Part shown: in pieces, positions 41,243-50,573 of the stretch
How positions within the stretch are numbered: position 1 is the stretch's first letter
How the letters are laid out: each line of letters opens with the position of its first letter
Origin: an uncultured Holophagaceae bacterium
GTDB taxonomy: Bacteria > Acidobacteriota > Holophagae > Holophagales > Holophagaceae
Length of the DNA: 64,000 nt
Assembly: GCA_903937385.1 (NCBI GenBank)
Contig: CAIZZF010000003.1
Span: 1 to 64,000, forward strand
Reading direction: 5' to 3'
Notes under the pieces: generated by a model
Told to the model about the DNA's origin: nothing
Database searches by the model: none
The model's input: only the letters and a program-made list of their open reading frames with translations
Made by a program: the position numbers and the translations under genes

Positions 41243-41794
41243 ATGCCCAAGCTCTGTGCCGCTCTGTTCTGCCTCGTCGGTTCTCTGGCCATGGCCCAGG
41301 CGCCGGATCCGCAGGCGGACATCTGGGCCCCGGTCCGGTTCCTGGTGGGCGAGTGGGAAGGCACTGCTGTGGGTGAGCCGGGCACGGGGACGGTGGTCCG
41401 CCGCTACGAGGTGATCCTCAAGGAGCGCTTCCTCTCGGAGCGCAACCAGTCCACCTTCCCACCCCAGGAGAAGAACAAGGCGGGCGAGGTGCACGAGCAC
41501 CTGAGCCTCTTCAGCCATGACCGGAAGCGGAACACGCTGGTGTTCCGGCAGTTCCATCAGGAGGGCTTCGTCGTGACCTATGTGCTGAATCGGGCGCTGG
41601 GCTCGGCCAGCAAGCTGGTCTTCGAGAGTGAGCTGATGGAGAACGTCCCCGAGTCCTGGAAGGTGCGGGAGACCTACGAGCGGAAGTCGGACGGCGAGTT
41701 CACCGAGACCTTCGAGCTGTCCCAGGGGGGCAAGCCCTTCACCGTCTACAGCCGCAACCACTTCAAGCGCCGAGCCGCGGATGCGGGACGATGA
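41243..41794 (+). CDS. Secreted hypothetical protein, heme-binding beta-barrel/FABP-like
   Basis: MPKLCAALFCLVGSLAMAQAPDPQADIWAPVRFLVGEWEGTAVGEPGTGTVVRRYEVILKERFLSERNQS. Confidence 0.65.
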   Translation: MPKLCAALFCLVGSLAMAQAPDPQADIWAPVRFLVGEWEGTAVGEPGTGTVVRRYEVILKERFLSERNQSTFPPQEKNKAGEVHEHLSLFSHDRKRNTLVFRQFHQEGFVVTYVLNRALGSASKLVFESELMENVPESWKVRETYERKSDGEFTETFELSQGGKPFTVYSRNHFKRRAADAGR

Positions 41795-41848
41795 CATCCT
41801 GCTCCTGAACCCGCAGAATGGGTCTGCCTTGCCCCTGGGGAGTCCTGC

Positions 41849-42361
41849 ATGACCCTGGCCCTGCTCCTGCCCGTCGGCGCCTCCATGTGGGGGCTGGCGC
41901 AGCCCTGGTGGGAGTTCGTCCTGCGGGGGCTGCTGGTCTACGGCTTCCTGCTCGTCACCCTGCGGCTCACGGGCAAGCGCCAGGTGGGGCAGCTGGCGCC
42001 CTTTGACCTGGTGCTGCTGCTGGTGCTCAGCAACGCGGTGCAGAACAGCATGAACGCCGGCGACAACACCGTGGGGGCAGGCTTCATCCTGGTGGCCACG
42101 CTGCTGGCGGTGAACGGCTTCCTGTCCTGGCTCACCTGGCGCAGCAAGCGCGCCGAGAACCTGTTCGAGGGGCGCCCCCAGATCCTGGTGCACCATGGGG
42201 TGGTGGACGAGGCCATGCTGGCCTCGGAGCGCATTACCCACCACGAGCTCATGGCGGCGGTGCGGCAGGGGGGGCTCTCGGACCTGGCCCAGGTGAACGT
42301 GGCCATCCTGGAGACCAACGGGCGCATCAACGTCATCCCGAAAAACGGCAGCAACCCTTGA
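41849..42361 (+). CDS. DUF421 (YetF-like) membrane protein
   Basis: LRLTGKRQVGQLAPFDLVLLLVLSNAVQNSMNAGDNTVGAGFILVATLLAVNGFLSWLTWRSKRAENLFEGRPQILVHHG. Confidence 0.92.
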   Translation: MTLALLLPVGASMWGLAQPWWEFVLRGLLVYGFLLVTLRLTGKRQVGQLAPFDLVLLLVLSNAVQNSMNAGDNTVGAGFILVATLLAVNGFLSWLTWRSKRAENLFEGRPQILVHHGVVDEAMLASERITHHELMAAVRQGGLSDLAQVNVAILETNGRINVIPKNGSNP

Positions 42362-42391
42362 CTTGACGAATAAAAGGCGAAAACTGGAGCC

Positions 42392-43303
42392 ATGAACCTC
42401 CTGTCCTTGCCTCTGGCTCCGCCGCAGCTCCTGAAGGATCTGCGGGTCGAGCCGGAGGAGGCCCGGTCGATCCTGCGGCCCCAGAAGGACGAGCGCTACG
42501 GGTTCGGCTTCGCCCTCAGCCCCTACCGTGGCTGCGCCCACGGCTGCCGCTACTGCTATGTCCGCGAGTATCCGAACGCCCTCCACGGCCCTGAGGACTG
42601 GGGCGGCTGGGTGGCGCCCAAGCTCAATGCCCCGGAGCTGCTCTGGTCCCAGCGGCACCGGCTGCACGAGGCCCGGGTGTTCCTGGCCTCGGCCACGGAT
42701 CCCTACCAGCCCCTCGAACGCGAATACCGGCTGACCCGGCGCTGCCTGGAGGTGCTGCTGCTCTGCCCCAGCACCGAGGTGCTCCTGCACACCCGGTCCC
42801 CCCTGATCCTGCAGGACCTCGACCTGCTCCGCGCCTTCGGGGACCGGGTCACGGTTGGCTTCTCCATCCCCACCGATGACGACACCGTGCGGCAGGTGGT
42901 GGAGCCCCACGCCCCCACCATTCCCGGCCGATGGGCCACCGTGGAGCGCCTGGCCAAGGCGGGGATCGCGGTAAACCTGGCGGTGACGCCCCTCATGGCG
43001 GTGCACGACCCGCAGGCCTTCGCCCGCCGCGCCCGGGTCAGCGGCGCCGCCGGGGCCTGGGTGGGCGGGCTGCGCCTGCTGAAGCGGGATCCCTTCTACC
43101 GGGTGCTGGCGGACCACGGCTGGCTGAAGGTCCTGGACCACGACTACGCGGAGGGCATCCGGGCCGCTTTCCGGGCGGCCTTTCCCGCGCCTCGCCGGGT
43201 CCGGGCGCCGCGCGCCGAGCGGGTGGCGGCGGTGGTCCCCACGCTGGCCCGGCAGCCCGGCCTCTTCGACGCTGACGCCCTCCCGTCCCTTGTGGGAGAC
43301 TGA
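42392..43303 (+). CDS. Radical SAM protein (SplB-like, Rv2578c-type)
   Basis: FGFALSPYRGCAHGCRYCYVREYPNALHG (CxxxCxxC). Confidence 0.9.
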   Translation: MNLLSLPLAPPQLLKDLRVEPEEARSILRPQKDERYGFGFALSPYRGCAHGCRYCYVREYPNALHGPEDWGGWVAPKLNAPELLWSQRHRLHEARVFLASATDPYQPLEREYRLTRRCLEVLLLCPSTEVLLHTRSPLILQDLDLLRAFGDRVTVGFSIPTDDDTVRQVVEPHAPTIPGRWATVERLAKAGIAVNLAVTPLMAVHDPQAFARRARVSGAAGAWVGGLRLLKRDPFYRVLADHGWLKVLDHDYAEGIRAAFRAAFPAPRRVRAPRAERVAAVVPTLARQPGLFDADALPSLVGD

Positions 43304-43309
43304 AGGGCC

Positions 43310-44953
43310 ATGACCACCCTCGCGCTCAAGTACCGACCCCGCACCCTGTCCGACCTCGTGGGGCAGGAGGGCAGCGTCAAGGCCCTGGCCAATGCCCTGA
43401 AGCGTGCCAAGGAGAGCGGCCGCATCCATCAGGCCTACCTCTTTGCGGGCGTGCGCGGCACCGGCAAGACCAGCACCGCCCGGATCCTGGCCCGGGCCCT
43501 CAACTGCGCCGAGGGGCCCACCGCCACCCCCTGCGGCGTCTGCGATCCCTGCCGCGCGGCAGAGCAGCCGGACAGCAGCCTGGACATCGTCGAGATCGAC
43601 GCCGCCAGCCGGGCCTCCGTGGCCGACGCCCGCGCCCTGCGCGAGCAGGCCCAGACCCGCCCCGCCTTCTGCCGCTACCGCGTCTACATCATCGACGAAG
43701 TGCACATGCTCAGCACCGAGGCCTTCAACGCCTTGCTGAAGGTCATCGAGGAGCCGCCGCCCCACGCCATCTTCGTGCTGGCCACCACCGAGCTGCAGGA
43801 CGTCCCGGACACCATCAAGAGCCGGGTGCAGATCTACCCCTTCCGCCTCATCCCCGTGGGCCTCATCGAAGGCCGCCTGCGCTACGTCTGCGAGCAGGAG
43901 GGCGTCCCCGCGGAGCCCGGCAGTCTGCGGCTGGTGGCCGAAGCGGGGCAGGGTTCCATGCGCGATGCCCTCACCATCCTCGACCGCGTCATCGCCGCCG
44001 GCGACGGCCAGGTCCAGGAAGAAGCGGTCCGCGAGCAGCTGGGCATCGTCAGCGCCCACCTGGTGCAGGGCGTCATGTCCTCCCTGGCTGTCGGTGACTC
44101 GGCGGCCCTGGTGGAGGCCTGCCGCGAGCTGGCCAACCAGGGTGCGGACTGGGCCACCTTCTGGCGTGAGCTGGTGCTGGCCTTCCGGGACCGGCTGGAA
44201 GCCGAGGCCCGGGCGAACAAGGGCCCTCACGAGCTGCTGCGCTGGGCGCGGATGCTGAACCTGCTGCTGAGCCGCGAGCGGGACCTGCGGGACAGCAGCC
44301 TGCCCCGGGTGGTGGTGGAGCTGGCCCTGATCACCGCCGCCCAGCTGCCCCACCTGGCCCCCCTGGACGCGCTGATCTCTGGCGCGGCCACGGCCAATCC
44401 CGCAGCCAATCCTGTACCCAGGCCGGCGGTGCCTGCGGCGGGTCCGCCCCCGGTCCCTCCCCGGGCCCCCCAGGTCGCGCCGGCGCCTGAGGGGCCTCGT
44501 CGGCCCACCCCGGCTCCGCCCCCCGCACCGGTTTCCGCACCTCCCAAGCCACCCGTGGCCGCTGCTCCGCACCCACCCATCGGCACCTCGGCTCAGCTGC
44601 GCTCCGCCTGCAGCGAGGCCCTGCGCCTGGGCACGGGCCTCCTCCGGCCTTTCGCCACGGCCCCCCAGATGGCCACGGACCTGGCCTGGCAGCCACCGGT
44701 GCTGCGCTTCCGCTTCCCCGCCAATGTGCGCCAGACCCTCCAGGACTTCGAGCGCGAGAAGGCCAGCCCCCACCTCCTGGCCGCCCTGGGTACCGTGCTG
44801 CCCGGCCTGCAGTCCGTGGTGGTCGAGTTCGATGGGGATGGCACCCCCGCCGCCCCCGAGCGCCCCGAGGACCGCCTCCGCCAGGAACCCGGCTTCCAGG
44901 AGCTCCTCCGCCTCACTGGTGGCGAGGTGCTCGAGATCCGCAAGGACGGCTGA
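43310..44953 (+). CDS. dnaX: DNA polymerase III subunit gamma/tau
   Basis: LALKYRPRTLSDLVGQEGSVKALANALKRAK..., LFAGVRGTGKTSTARILARALNC, Pro-rich linker. Confidence 0.96.
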   Translation: MTTLALKYRPRTLSDLVGQEGSVKALANALKRAKESGRIHQAYLFAGVRGTGKTSTARILARALNCAEGPTATPCGVCDPCRAAEQPDSSLDIVEIDAASRASVADARALREQAQTRPAFCRYRVYIIDEVHMLSTEAFNALLKVIEEPPPHAIFVLATTELQDVPDTIKSRVQIYPFRLIPVGLIEGRLRYVCEQEGVPAEPGSLRLVAEAGQGSMRDALTILDRVIAAGDGQVQEEAVREQLGIVSAHLVQGVMSSLAVGDSAALVEACRELANQGADWATFWRELVLAFRDRLEAEARANKGPHELLRWARMLNLLLSRERDLRDSSLPRVVVELALITAAQLPHLAPLDALISGAATANPAANPVPRPAVPAAGPPPVPPRAPQVAPAPEGPRRPTPAPPPAPVSAPPKPPVAAAPHPPIGTSAQLRSACSEALRLGTGLLRPFATAPQMATDLAWQPPVLRFRFPANVRQTLQDFEREKASPHLLAALGTVLPGLQSVVVEFDGDGTPAAPERPEDRLRQEPGFQELLRLTGGEVLEIRKDG

Positions 44954-45040
44954 AAGGCCTTAGCCACCAAGACGGGAAGACCACGAAGAAAGGATAGTAA
45001 AGACAGGTCCTTTCTGCGTGGTGACGATTTATCTCTGGGG
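44949..45040. repeat. Degenerate 9-bp-unit intergenic repeat (CCACCAAGA/CCACGAAGA)
   Basis: ttagccaccaagacgggaagaccacgaagaaagga ... tcctttctgcgtggtga. Confidence 0.5.
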
Positions 45041-45050
45041 AAGGGCAGTC

Positions 45051-45272
45051 TCACCCGCCGGAGACGGGGGGCATGAGGGCGACTTCGTCGCCGTCGGCGA
45101 GGGGGGTGCTGCGGTCGGCGAAGGTCTGGTTCACGGCTAGGAGGGCGTCCGGGGGCAGGGCCTGGAAGCGGGGGTCGGCCAGCAGGTCGCCCAGGGTGGG
45201 GGCCAGGGGCAGGGCCAGCTCGTCGAGGCCCAGCAGCAGGCGGTAGCGGGCGAAGCACTTCACCGTGATCAT
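45051..45272 (-). CDS. MoaD/ThiS-family sulfur-carrier-like protein
   Basis: MITVKCFARYRLLLGLDELALPLAPTLGDLLADPRFQAL...LADGDEVALMPPVSGG (terminal GG). Confidence 0.88.
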   Translation of the reverse strand: MITVKCFARYRLLLGLDELALPLAPTLGDLLADPRFQALPPDALLAVNQTFADRSTPLADGDEVALMPPVSGG

Positions 45273-45285
45273 GCGGATCTCCTGA

Positions 45286-48200
45286 CTATTTGGGGCTCCA
45301 GGTGTGCCGAATCTCGCCCGAGGGGCTCAGAGCCACGCCGCCGCCCTTGCTGCCGCCCACTTGGAGGATGAAGTCGCCGAAGCGCACTTCCACCTGGCCC
45401 GAGGTGATGGCCAGCTCACCCGTCTTCTTGTGAGAGACCACCCAGGCGCTGCGCTGGCCCAGGAGGGTGATGCTCTTGCCGAAGGTGAACTCGGTCTCCC
45501 CGGTGCCTTGGGCATTGGTGCGGAGCGCGACGCTCACCCGGTCCAGCCCCAGAGTGCGCCGGAGCTGATCCTGCAGGGGCGCGAAGGCGAGGGTGGAGAG
45601 GAGGCCCGTGCTGGCACTGGCAAGCCCCGAGGTGATGGCGCCCTGAGTGGCGCCGGAGGTCGCCCCGGCGGTGCCCACGTTGGCCACGTTGCCGGGGTTG
45701 ATCAGGATGGCCATGATCTCGTCCTGGCGCAGGCTGGGCGTGGACGTGGGGATGATGCTGAGGTTGCTGAGGGTGCCCCGGATGTCGAGGTTGACCGTGT
45801 AGCCAGGGATGGAGGTGAGGCTGCCCTGGATGGCGATGAGCGGATCCAGCGCCCGGGCCTCGGAGAAGGCCAGGGAGCCCCGGTCTACCACCATGTCGCC
45901 CGCGGGGAAGATGTTGGTGAGGCGGCCGCCGGGCTGGAAGACAAGGGTGCCCTTGGGCACCGGATGGGCCAGGGTGCCCACAACCTGGAAGGGGCCCTCG
46001 GTGCGGCCCTCCAGCTTCAGCAGGTTGGTGTCGAAGGTCCAGGGACTCTGCAGGTTCAGGTCCAGGTCCAGGCGGATGCGGTCCAGGGGGTCATCCAGGT
46101 CCAGCCCCGTCAGAGCGGTGTCGCTGAGGGCGCTGCGGAGGATGAGGTCCGCGAGCTTCACTTCGGTCTGATAGGTCAGCCGGTCCGTGCGGAGCTTGCC
46201 CTTCAGGACGCCGCCCGTGTCGGTGCCATCGAGGCTGGCCTGGAGGCTGCCCTGGAGGTCGAGGCCATCGGGCATGTCTCGCAGCTGGAAGTTACCCAGG
46301 CTCGCTTTGAGGGCATAGGACTCGATGCCCCCCAGGCGCCAGGACATGCCGCCGCTGAGGCGGAGGTCGCCCTGGGCCAGGGTCCCGCGCAGGGGCTGGT
46401 CCTCGGGGATGGTGATGGTCCGGTCCTTGAGCACCACCTGGGCCTGCAGGTCCTCGATGCCCTGGTAGCCGCGGAGACGCGCCTGGCCCTTGTCTAGGGA
46501 GAGGGTGCCATCGAGCAGCGGGTCGAGGTAGGTGCCGTGGGCCAGGATCCGGAAGCGGCTGGTGCCCTGCACCCGGAGGTCGGAGAGCAGGTTGTATTCA
46601 TCGACTTCCATGACCAGGTCGAGGATGGACTTGAGGTGGGCCAGGTCGGCGGCGCCCTGGGCCTGGAGCGCCAGGGGGGCGGAAGCGGAGAAGGGGACCG
46701 TGCCGGCCAGGCGCAGGTGGGCCGCCCGCCCGCTGGTGGCGTCGGTCTGCAGGCGGGAGCCCCCGTCGAGGGCGACATCCACCACCGCCCCCAGGCCGTT
46801 GCCATGGAGGGCCGAGGGCCGGGACTGGTGCAGCTCGAAGGCGCTGAAGCGGGCCGCCAGCTGGTCCAGGGAGCCGGACCAGGCCAGGTCCTGCCCGGGG
46901 TTCCAGCGGCCCTGTACGGTGGCTGAGAGGCTGAGGTCCTCCAGCAGGTCCTCGGTCAGGCTGCGGGCGAGTGTCTCCGTGGGCGCGCTGTCCGGGGACA
47001 CGGAGAGGCTGAGGTCCCCTGCGAGACCCAGGCCCTGCCGCGTCGCCTGGAAGGCCAGCAGCGGCTTGGCCTGGCCCGCGGCACCCAGCCGGCCCTCCAG
47101 GTGGCCGCGCACCAGGCTCGCCTGCCCCTCGATGCCGTCGAAGCTGCGGTCCCCGAAGAAGAGGCGGCCGCGCTTCAGGGTGAGGCTGCCTTCAGGAAGG
47201 TCCAGGGGGCCGAAGGGGGCGGTGATGGGTCCCAGGAGCGTGGCATCCACCTGGGCCTGGAGCCGGGGCCCGGGCAGCGCCAGCAGCTGCGTATCAAGGC
47301 GGCCATGCAGGTCGGTCCACCAGGTCCAGCGCTGGAAGTCCATGTCGGCCAGGCCGGTGAGGGCCAGGGCGCCCTCCGGGGCGACGCCCTCAGCGCCCAG
47401 CAGGTCCGGGCGCTCGGCGAGCTTGACGTTCGAGAGCTTCAGGCGGAGCGCGGGGATGTTCATCCAGAAGTCTGAGGAAGCCGCTGGAATTGTGATTCCG
47501 TAACACTCGCCTGATTCGACTTGAGCATTTCCGCTCATGCGGATGGCGGCATAGGGACCCTGCAGTCGCACCCAGCCGGAGCCCAGCCCGGTGATGGGGA
47601 GGTCCCTGCCTTCGGGGGTCTTGAGGTCGGCGGCTCGGAGCCCCTCGGCCACCGGGAGCCGGAAGGCGGTATAGCACATGTCCATCTGGGACTGGCCGGG
47701 GGGGAGGGGACGCCAGGTGAGCCAGAGGTCGCCGCCGCCCGAGCCCTCCGCCTTGCGCAGCTGGAGTTCCCGGACCCACAGATCAGACCCCTGGATCTCC
47801 ACCTGACCCTGGAGGTGGTCGGCATGGGCGCCGTGCCAGCGGGGGCTGGTCACGGCCACGGTGCCCTGGAGGCTGAAGCCGCCGGCCGGAGTCCAGCGGA
47901 CCTGGGCCTGGGCCTGGGCGGCGCCGGCCATGTCCAGCTTGACCACGTCCCAGGTGCTGAGGGTGTGGGCCACCTGGTCCGCTCCGACCTCGGCCTTGCC
48001 TTCGGCTTCGATGAGAGTCAGGCCGCGGGTTCCCAGGGTGGCGCGACCGGTGCCCTCGGCCTTGAGGCCCGCCAGGTCCAGCCGGAGGTTCTCAAAGGTG
48101 AGCTGGCCCTGGTCCAGGGTGGCCTTGAGGCTGCCGGAGTCTGCCCCCCGTTGGAGCAGGCCCAGCTGGAAGGAGCCCTGCCAGCGGTCCAGGCGACGGG

Positions 48201-49383
48201 GGGCGTCCCCAGCCCTGGGGCCCTGGAGCTCGGCCTGGAGGGAGCCCCGGGTCTCCTCGAGCTCCCGCACCCTGAGCAGCCTCCCCAGGGCAGCCAAGTC
48301 GAGGTTGGTGCCCCGGAGGCTGGCCTGGAGGGGGGCGTTGCGGGACCAGGTGCCCTGGACTTCCAGGTCGCCCTGGGGGGAGGACCACCGGAGGCTGTCC
48401 ACCTGGGCGCGGTCCAGGCTGCCGCTGGCCTTCAGGTCAAGCCCGCCGGGCTGGAAAGTCGTTCCGGCGGGACGGAGGTCCTGGCCATCGGCGCTGAGGG
48501 TCCAGGTGGGTTTCTGGGGGGTCCCCGCCAGGGTGCCGGCCAGGTCCAGGGTGCCGGTCAGAGGGGGTCTGGCAGTTCCGCTCCAGCGGGCTGCGTCCAC
48601 CAGGTCCAGGACACCCGTGAGGCGGGCCTCCAGCCGCCCGGGGCTCTTGGGGGTGGTGCCGGTGTAGCGGCCGTTTAGGCGCAGCTGGCTGTCCTCCAGC
48701 CGGAGGTAGGCCTCGTGGAGGACGAGCGCCGGCTCGGAGACTTCGCCGTGCAGGTCGAGCCGACCCTTCTCCCAGCCGCCGGGGCCCTTCACAGCCAGCT
48801 GGGGGCCGGTCAGGTCAAGGCGGACCTGGTTGGGTCCCTGGCCGACGCCCTTCACCTCGAACTGGTAGCGGAGGGCGGGGACGCCGCGCAGGGGTTCCGG
48901 CAGGGTGAGCTCACCCCCGCTGAGGCTGAGGACGTCCAGGTGAAAGCGGGGCAGGGGCTCGGTGCGGGGCGGACGGCTCTTGAGGTGGATCGCCTGCAGG
49001 CCGGCCTCGGTCAGGCGCAGGTGGGGGTGCTCCACGCGCAGGGCATGGATGCGGTGCGAAGGGCCCAGCAGGGAGAGGAGGTCAGCCTGGACTTCCAGGC
49101 GCTCGACCGTGAGCAGGTCTCCCCCCAGGCGGACCTCGTGGAGGACCAGGGCGCTCCGGCTCGGGCGGAGCTCCACCCGTCCGATGGTGAGGAGCAGGCC
49201 CGTCTCCTCCTGCACCAGGCGGTCCAGGTGGCCCAGGGCCCAGCGGACCACCACGGGCCGGGTGGCCAGCCAGGGGCCGCCGGTATACAGCGCGGCCCCC
49301 GCGACCACGGCATAAGTCACCCGACGGATCCAGCGCCGGCCCCAGAGCCGCTTCACCGCGTCTTTGGTGGGATGCCAGATCAT
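45286..49383 (-). CDS. Translocation/assembly module TamB-like protein (1365 aa)
   Basis: C-term FAPLQDQLRRTLGLDRVSVALRTNAQGTGETEFTFGKSITLLGQRSAWVVSHKKTGELAITSGQVEVRFGDFILQVGGSKGGGVALSPSGEIRHTWSPK; long beta-helix-like repeats. Confidence 0.85.
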   Translation of the reverse strand: MIWHPTKDAVKRLWGRRWIRRVTYAVVAGAALYTGGPWLATRPVVVRWALGHLDRLVQEETGLLLTIGRVELRPSRSALVLHEVRLGGDLLTVERLEVQADLLSLLGPSHRIHALRVEHPHLRLTEAGLQAIHLKSRPPRTEPLPRFHLDVLSLSGGELTLPEPLRGVPALRYQFEVKGVGQGPNQVRLDLTGPQLAVKGPGGWEKGRLDLHGEVSEPALVLHEAYLRLEDSQLRLNGRYTGTTPKSPGRLEARLTGVLDLVDAARWSGTARPPLTGTLDLAGTLAGTPQKPTWTLSADGQDLRPAGTTFQPGGLDLKASGSLDRAQVDSLRWSSPQGDLEVQGTWSRNAPLQASLRGTNLDLAALGRLLRVRELEETRGSLQAELQGPRAGDAPRRLDRWQGSFQLGLLQRGADSGSLKATLDQGQLTFENLRLDLAGLKAEGTGRATLGTRGLTLIEAEGKAEVGADQVAHTLSTWDVVKLDMAGAAQAQAQVRWTPAGGFSLQGTVAVTSPRWHGAHADHLQGQVEIQGSDLWVRELQLRKAEGSGGGDLWLTWRPLPPGQSQMDMCYTAFRLPVAEGLRAADLKTPEGRDLPITGLGSGWVRLQGPYAAIRMSGNAQVESGECYGITIPAASSDFWMNIPALRLKLSNVKLAERPDLLGAEGVAPEGALALTGLADMDFQRWTWWTDLHGRLDTQLLALPGPRLQAQVDATLLGPITAPFGPLDLPEGSLTLKRGRLFFGDRSFDGIEGQASLVRGHLEGRLGAAGQAKPLLAFQATRQGLGLAGDLSLSVSPDSAPTETLARSLTEDLLEDLSLSATVQGRWNPGQDLAWSGSLDQLAARFSAFELHQSRPSALHGNGLGAVVDVALDGGSRLQTDATSGRAAHLRLAGTVPFSASAPLALQAQGAADLAHLKSILDLVMEVDEYNLLSDLRVQGTSRFRILAHGTYLDPLLDGTLSLDKGQARLRGYQGIEDLQAQVVLKDRTITIPEDQPLRGTLAQGDLRLSGGMSWRLGGIESYALKASLGNFQLRDMPDGLDLQGSLQASLDGTDTGGVLKGKLRTDRLTYQTEVKLADLILRSALSDTALTGLDLDDPLDRIRLDLDLNLQSPWTFDTNLLKLEGRTEGPFQVVGTLAHPVPKGTLVFQPGGRLTNIFPAGDMVVDRGSLAFSEARALDPLIAIQGSLTSIPGYTVNLDIRGTLSNLSIIPTSTPSLRQDEIMAILINPGNVANVGTAGATSGATQGAITSGLASASTGLLSTLAFAPLQDQLRRTLGLDRVSVALRTNAQGTGETEFTFGKSITLLGQRSAWVVSHKKTGELAITSGQVEVRFGDFILQVGGSKGGGVALSPSGEIRHTWSPK

Positions 49384-50351
49384 CAGTTCTTTTCACCGCA
49401 GCTGGGGCAGACCAGGGTCATGCGGGGCATCTGCCGGTAGCAGAACCGGCAGAGCCGGGCCTGGGTGGAGGCCCGCAGGGAGGGGTGCGGACCCGAGGAG
49501 GAGGAGGAGAGCACGGCCGTGCCGAGGGGGCGGGTCTCCCGCGCGACGTTCTCCTTCAGGCGGCGCAGCGCCTCGAGGAACGCCTGGGCCGAGAGGAAGC
49601 GCTCACCCAGGTTCACGGCCAGAGCCTTCATCACGACCTCGGAGAAGGCCTTTGGGACGATGGGGTTGCGCAGATGGGGCACGGTGATCTGCTGGCTGGT
49701 GAAGGCCTGGGCGATCTTCAGCGGGTCCGCGTCATAGAAGGGAACGGTGCCCGTGAGCATCTCGTAGAGGGTGATGCCCAGGGACCAGAGGTCCGACTGA
49801 AAGACAGCGCGGCCGCGGAAGTGTTCCGGCGCCATGTAGGGCGGCGAGCCGATGCGGGTGGGCGCGTAGGGGACATGCTGCATCTCCAGCACCCGGGAGG
49901 TGCCGAAGTCCGTGACCTTGGCCACGCCGGCCTGGTTGACCAGGATGTTGGCGGGCCGCAGGTCGCGGTGGAGGACCTGGTGGCCGTGGGCGAAGGCGAT
50001 GGCGCTGCAGACATCCAGGCCGATCTCGAGGGCCCGGGTGGGCGGCAGGCTGCGCTCCCGGCGGATCATGCGGTCCAGGCTCTCGCCTTCCACATATTCC
50101 AGCACCATGAAGAAGATGCCGTTCTTCCGCTCCACGGTGATGAGCTCGACGATGTTCGGGTGCTTCAGGCCCGCCATGATGCGCGGCTCCTTCAGCATGT
50201 CCACGATCTCATCCTGCTGCTGGTGGGGAACCTTCAGGGCCACCTTGCGGTTCACCCAGGTGTCGAGGGCCAGGTACACTGCGCCGAAGCCCCCGGACCC
50301 GAGGCGGTCCAGGATCTGGTATTTGCCCAGGGTCTGGTCCTTGGAAAGCAC
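49383..50351 (-). CDS. Serine/threonine protein kinase with C-terminal zinc ribbon
   Basis: YQILDRLGSGGFGAVYLALDTWVNRKVALKV, VLHRDLRPANILVNQAGVAKVTDFGTSR, CRFCYRQMPRMTLVCPSCGEKN. Confidence 0.94.
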   Translation of the reverse strand: MLSKDQTLGKYQILDRLGSGGFGAVYLALDTWVNRKVALKVPHQQQDEIVDMLKEPRIMAGLKHPNIVELITVERKNGIFFMVLEYVEGESLDRMIRRERSLPPTRALEIGLDVCSAIAFAHGHQVLHRDLRPANILVNQAGVAKVTDFGTSRVLEMQHVPYAPTRIGSPPYMAPEHFRGRAVFQSDLWSLGITLYEMLTGTVPFYDADPLKIAQAFTSQQITVPHLRNPIVPKAFSEVVMKALAVNLGERFLSAQAFLEALRRLKENVARETRPLGTAVLSSSSSGPHPSLRASTQARLCRFCYRQMPRMTLVCPSCGEKN

Positions 50352-50384
50352 TTTTTGGGGCTCCGCTGCAATGGGTCAAGAATG

Positions 50385-50420
50385 ACCTAAAAAGCCCCGC
50401 GGGGGCGGGGCTTTTTAGGT
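50385..50420. terminator. Perfect 16-bp-stem bidirectional terminator
   Basis: ACCTAAAAAGCCCCGC-gggg-GCGGGGCTTTTTAGGT. Confidence 0.85.
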
Positions 50421-50440
50421 CCTGTGAAGAGCCTGATCAG

Positions 50441-50484
50441 CCCAGGAAGGCCTTGAGGGTCTTGGAGTAGCGCGGATGGCGAAT
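50441..50484 (-). pseudogene. Duplicated 3' end of rpoD (encodes [15 protein letters not shown])
   Basis: 41-nt match with one mismatch to 50581-50621, the 3' end of the intact rpoD. Confidence 0.9.
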
Positions 50485-50492
50485 CCTGTTCG

Positions 50493-50532
50493 CATCCCTC
50501 CGGGATGTGCCCAAGGCCCTTTCGGGCCTTGG
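50493..50532. repeat. Tandem REP-like hairpin pair between the rpoD 3' end copies
   Basis: CATCCC-tcc-GGGATG and CCAAGGCCC-tttc-GGGCCTTGG. Confidence 0.7.
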
Positions 50533-50573
50533 CTCACAAATTCGCCGACCCATTCCGACTTGGCAACCGCGTG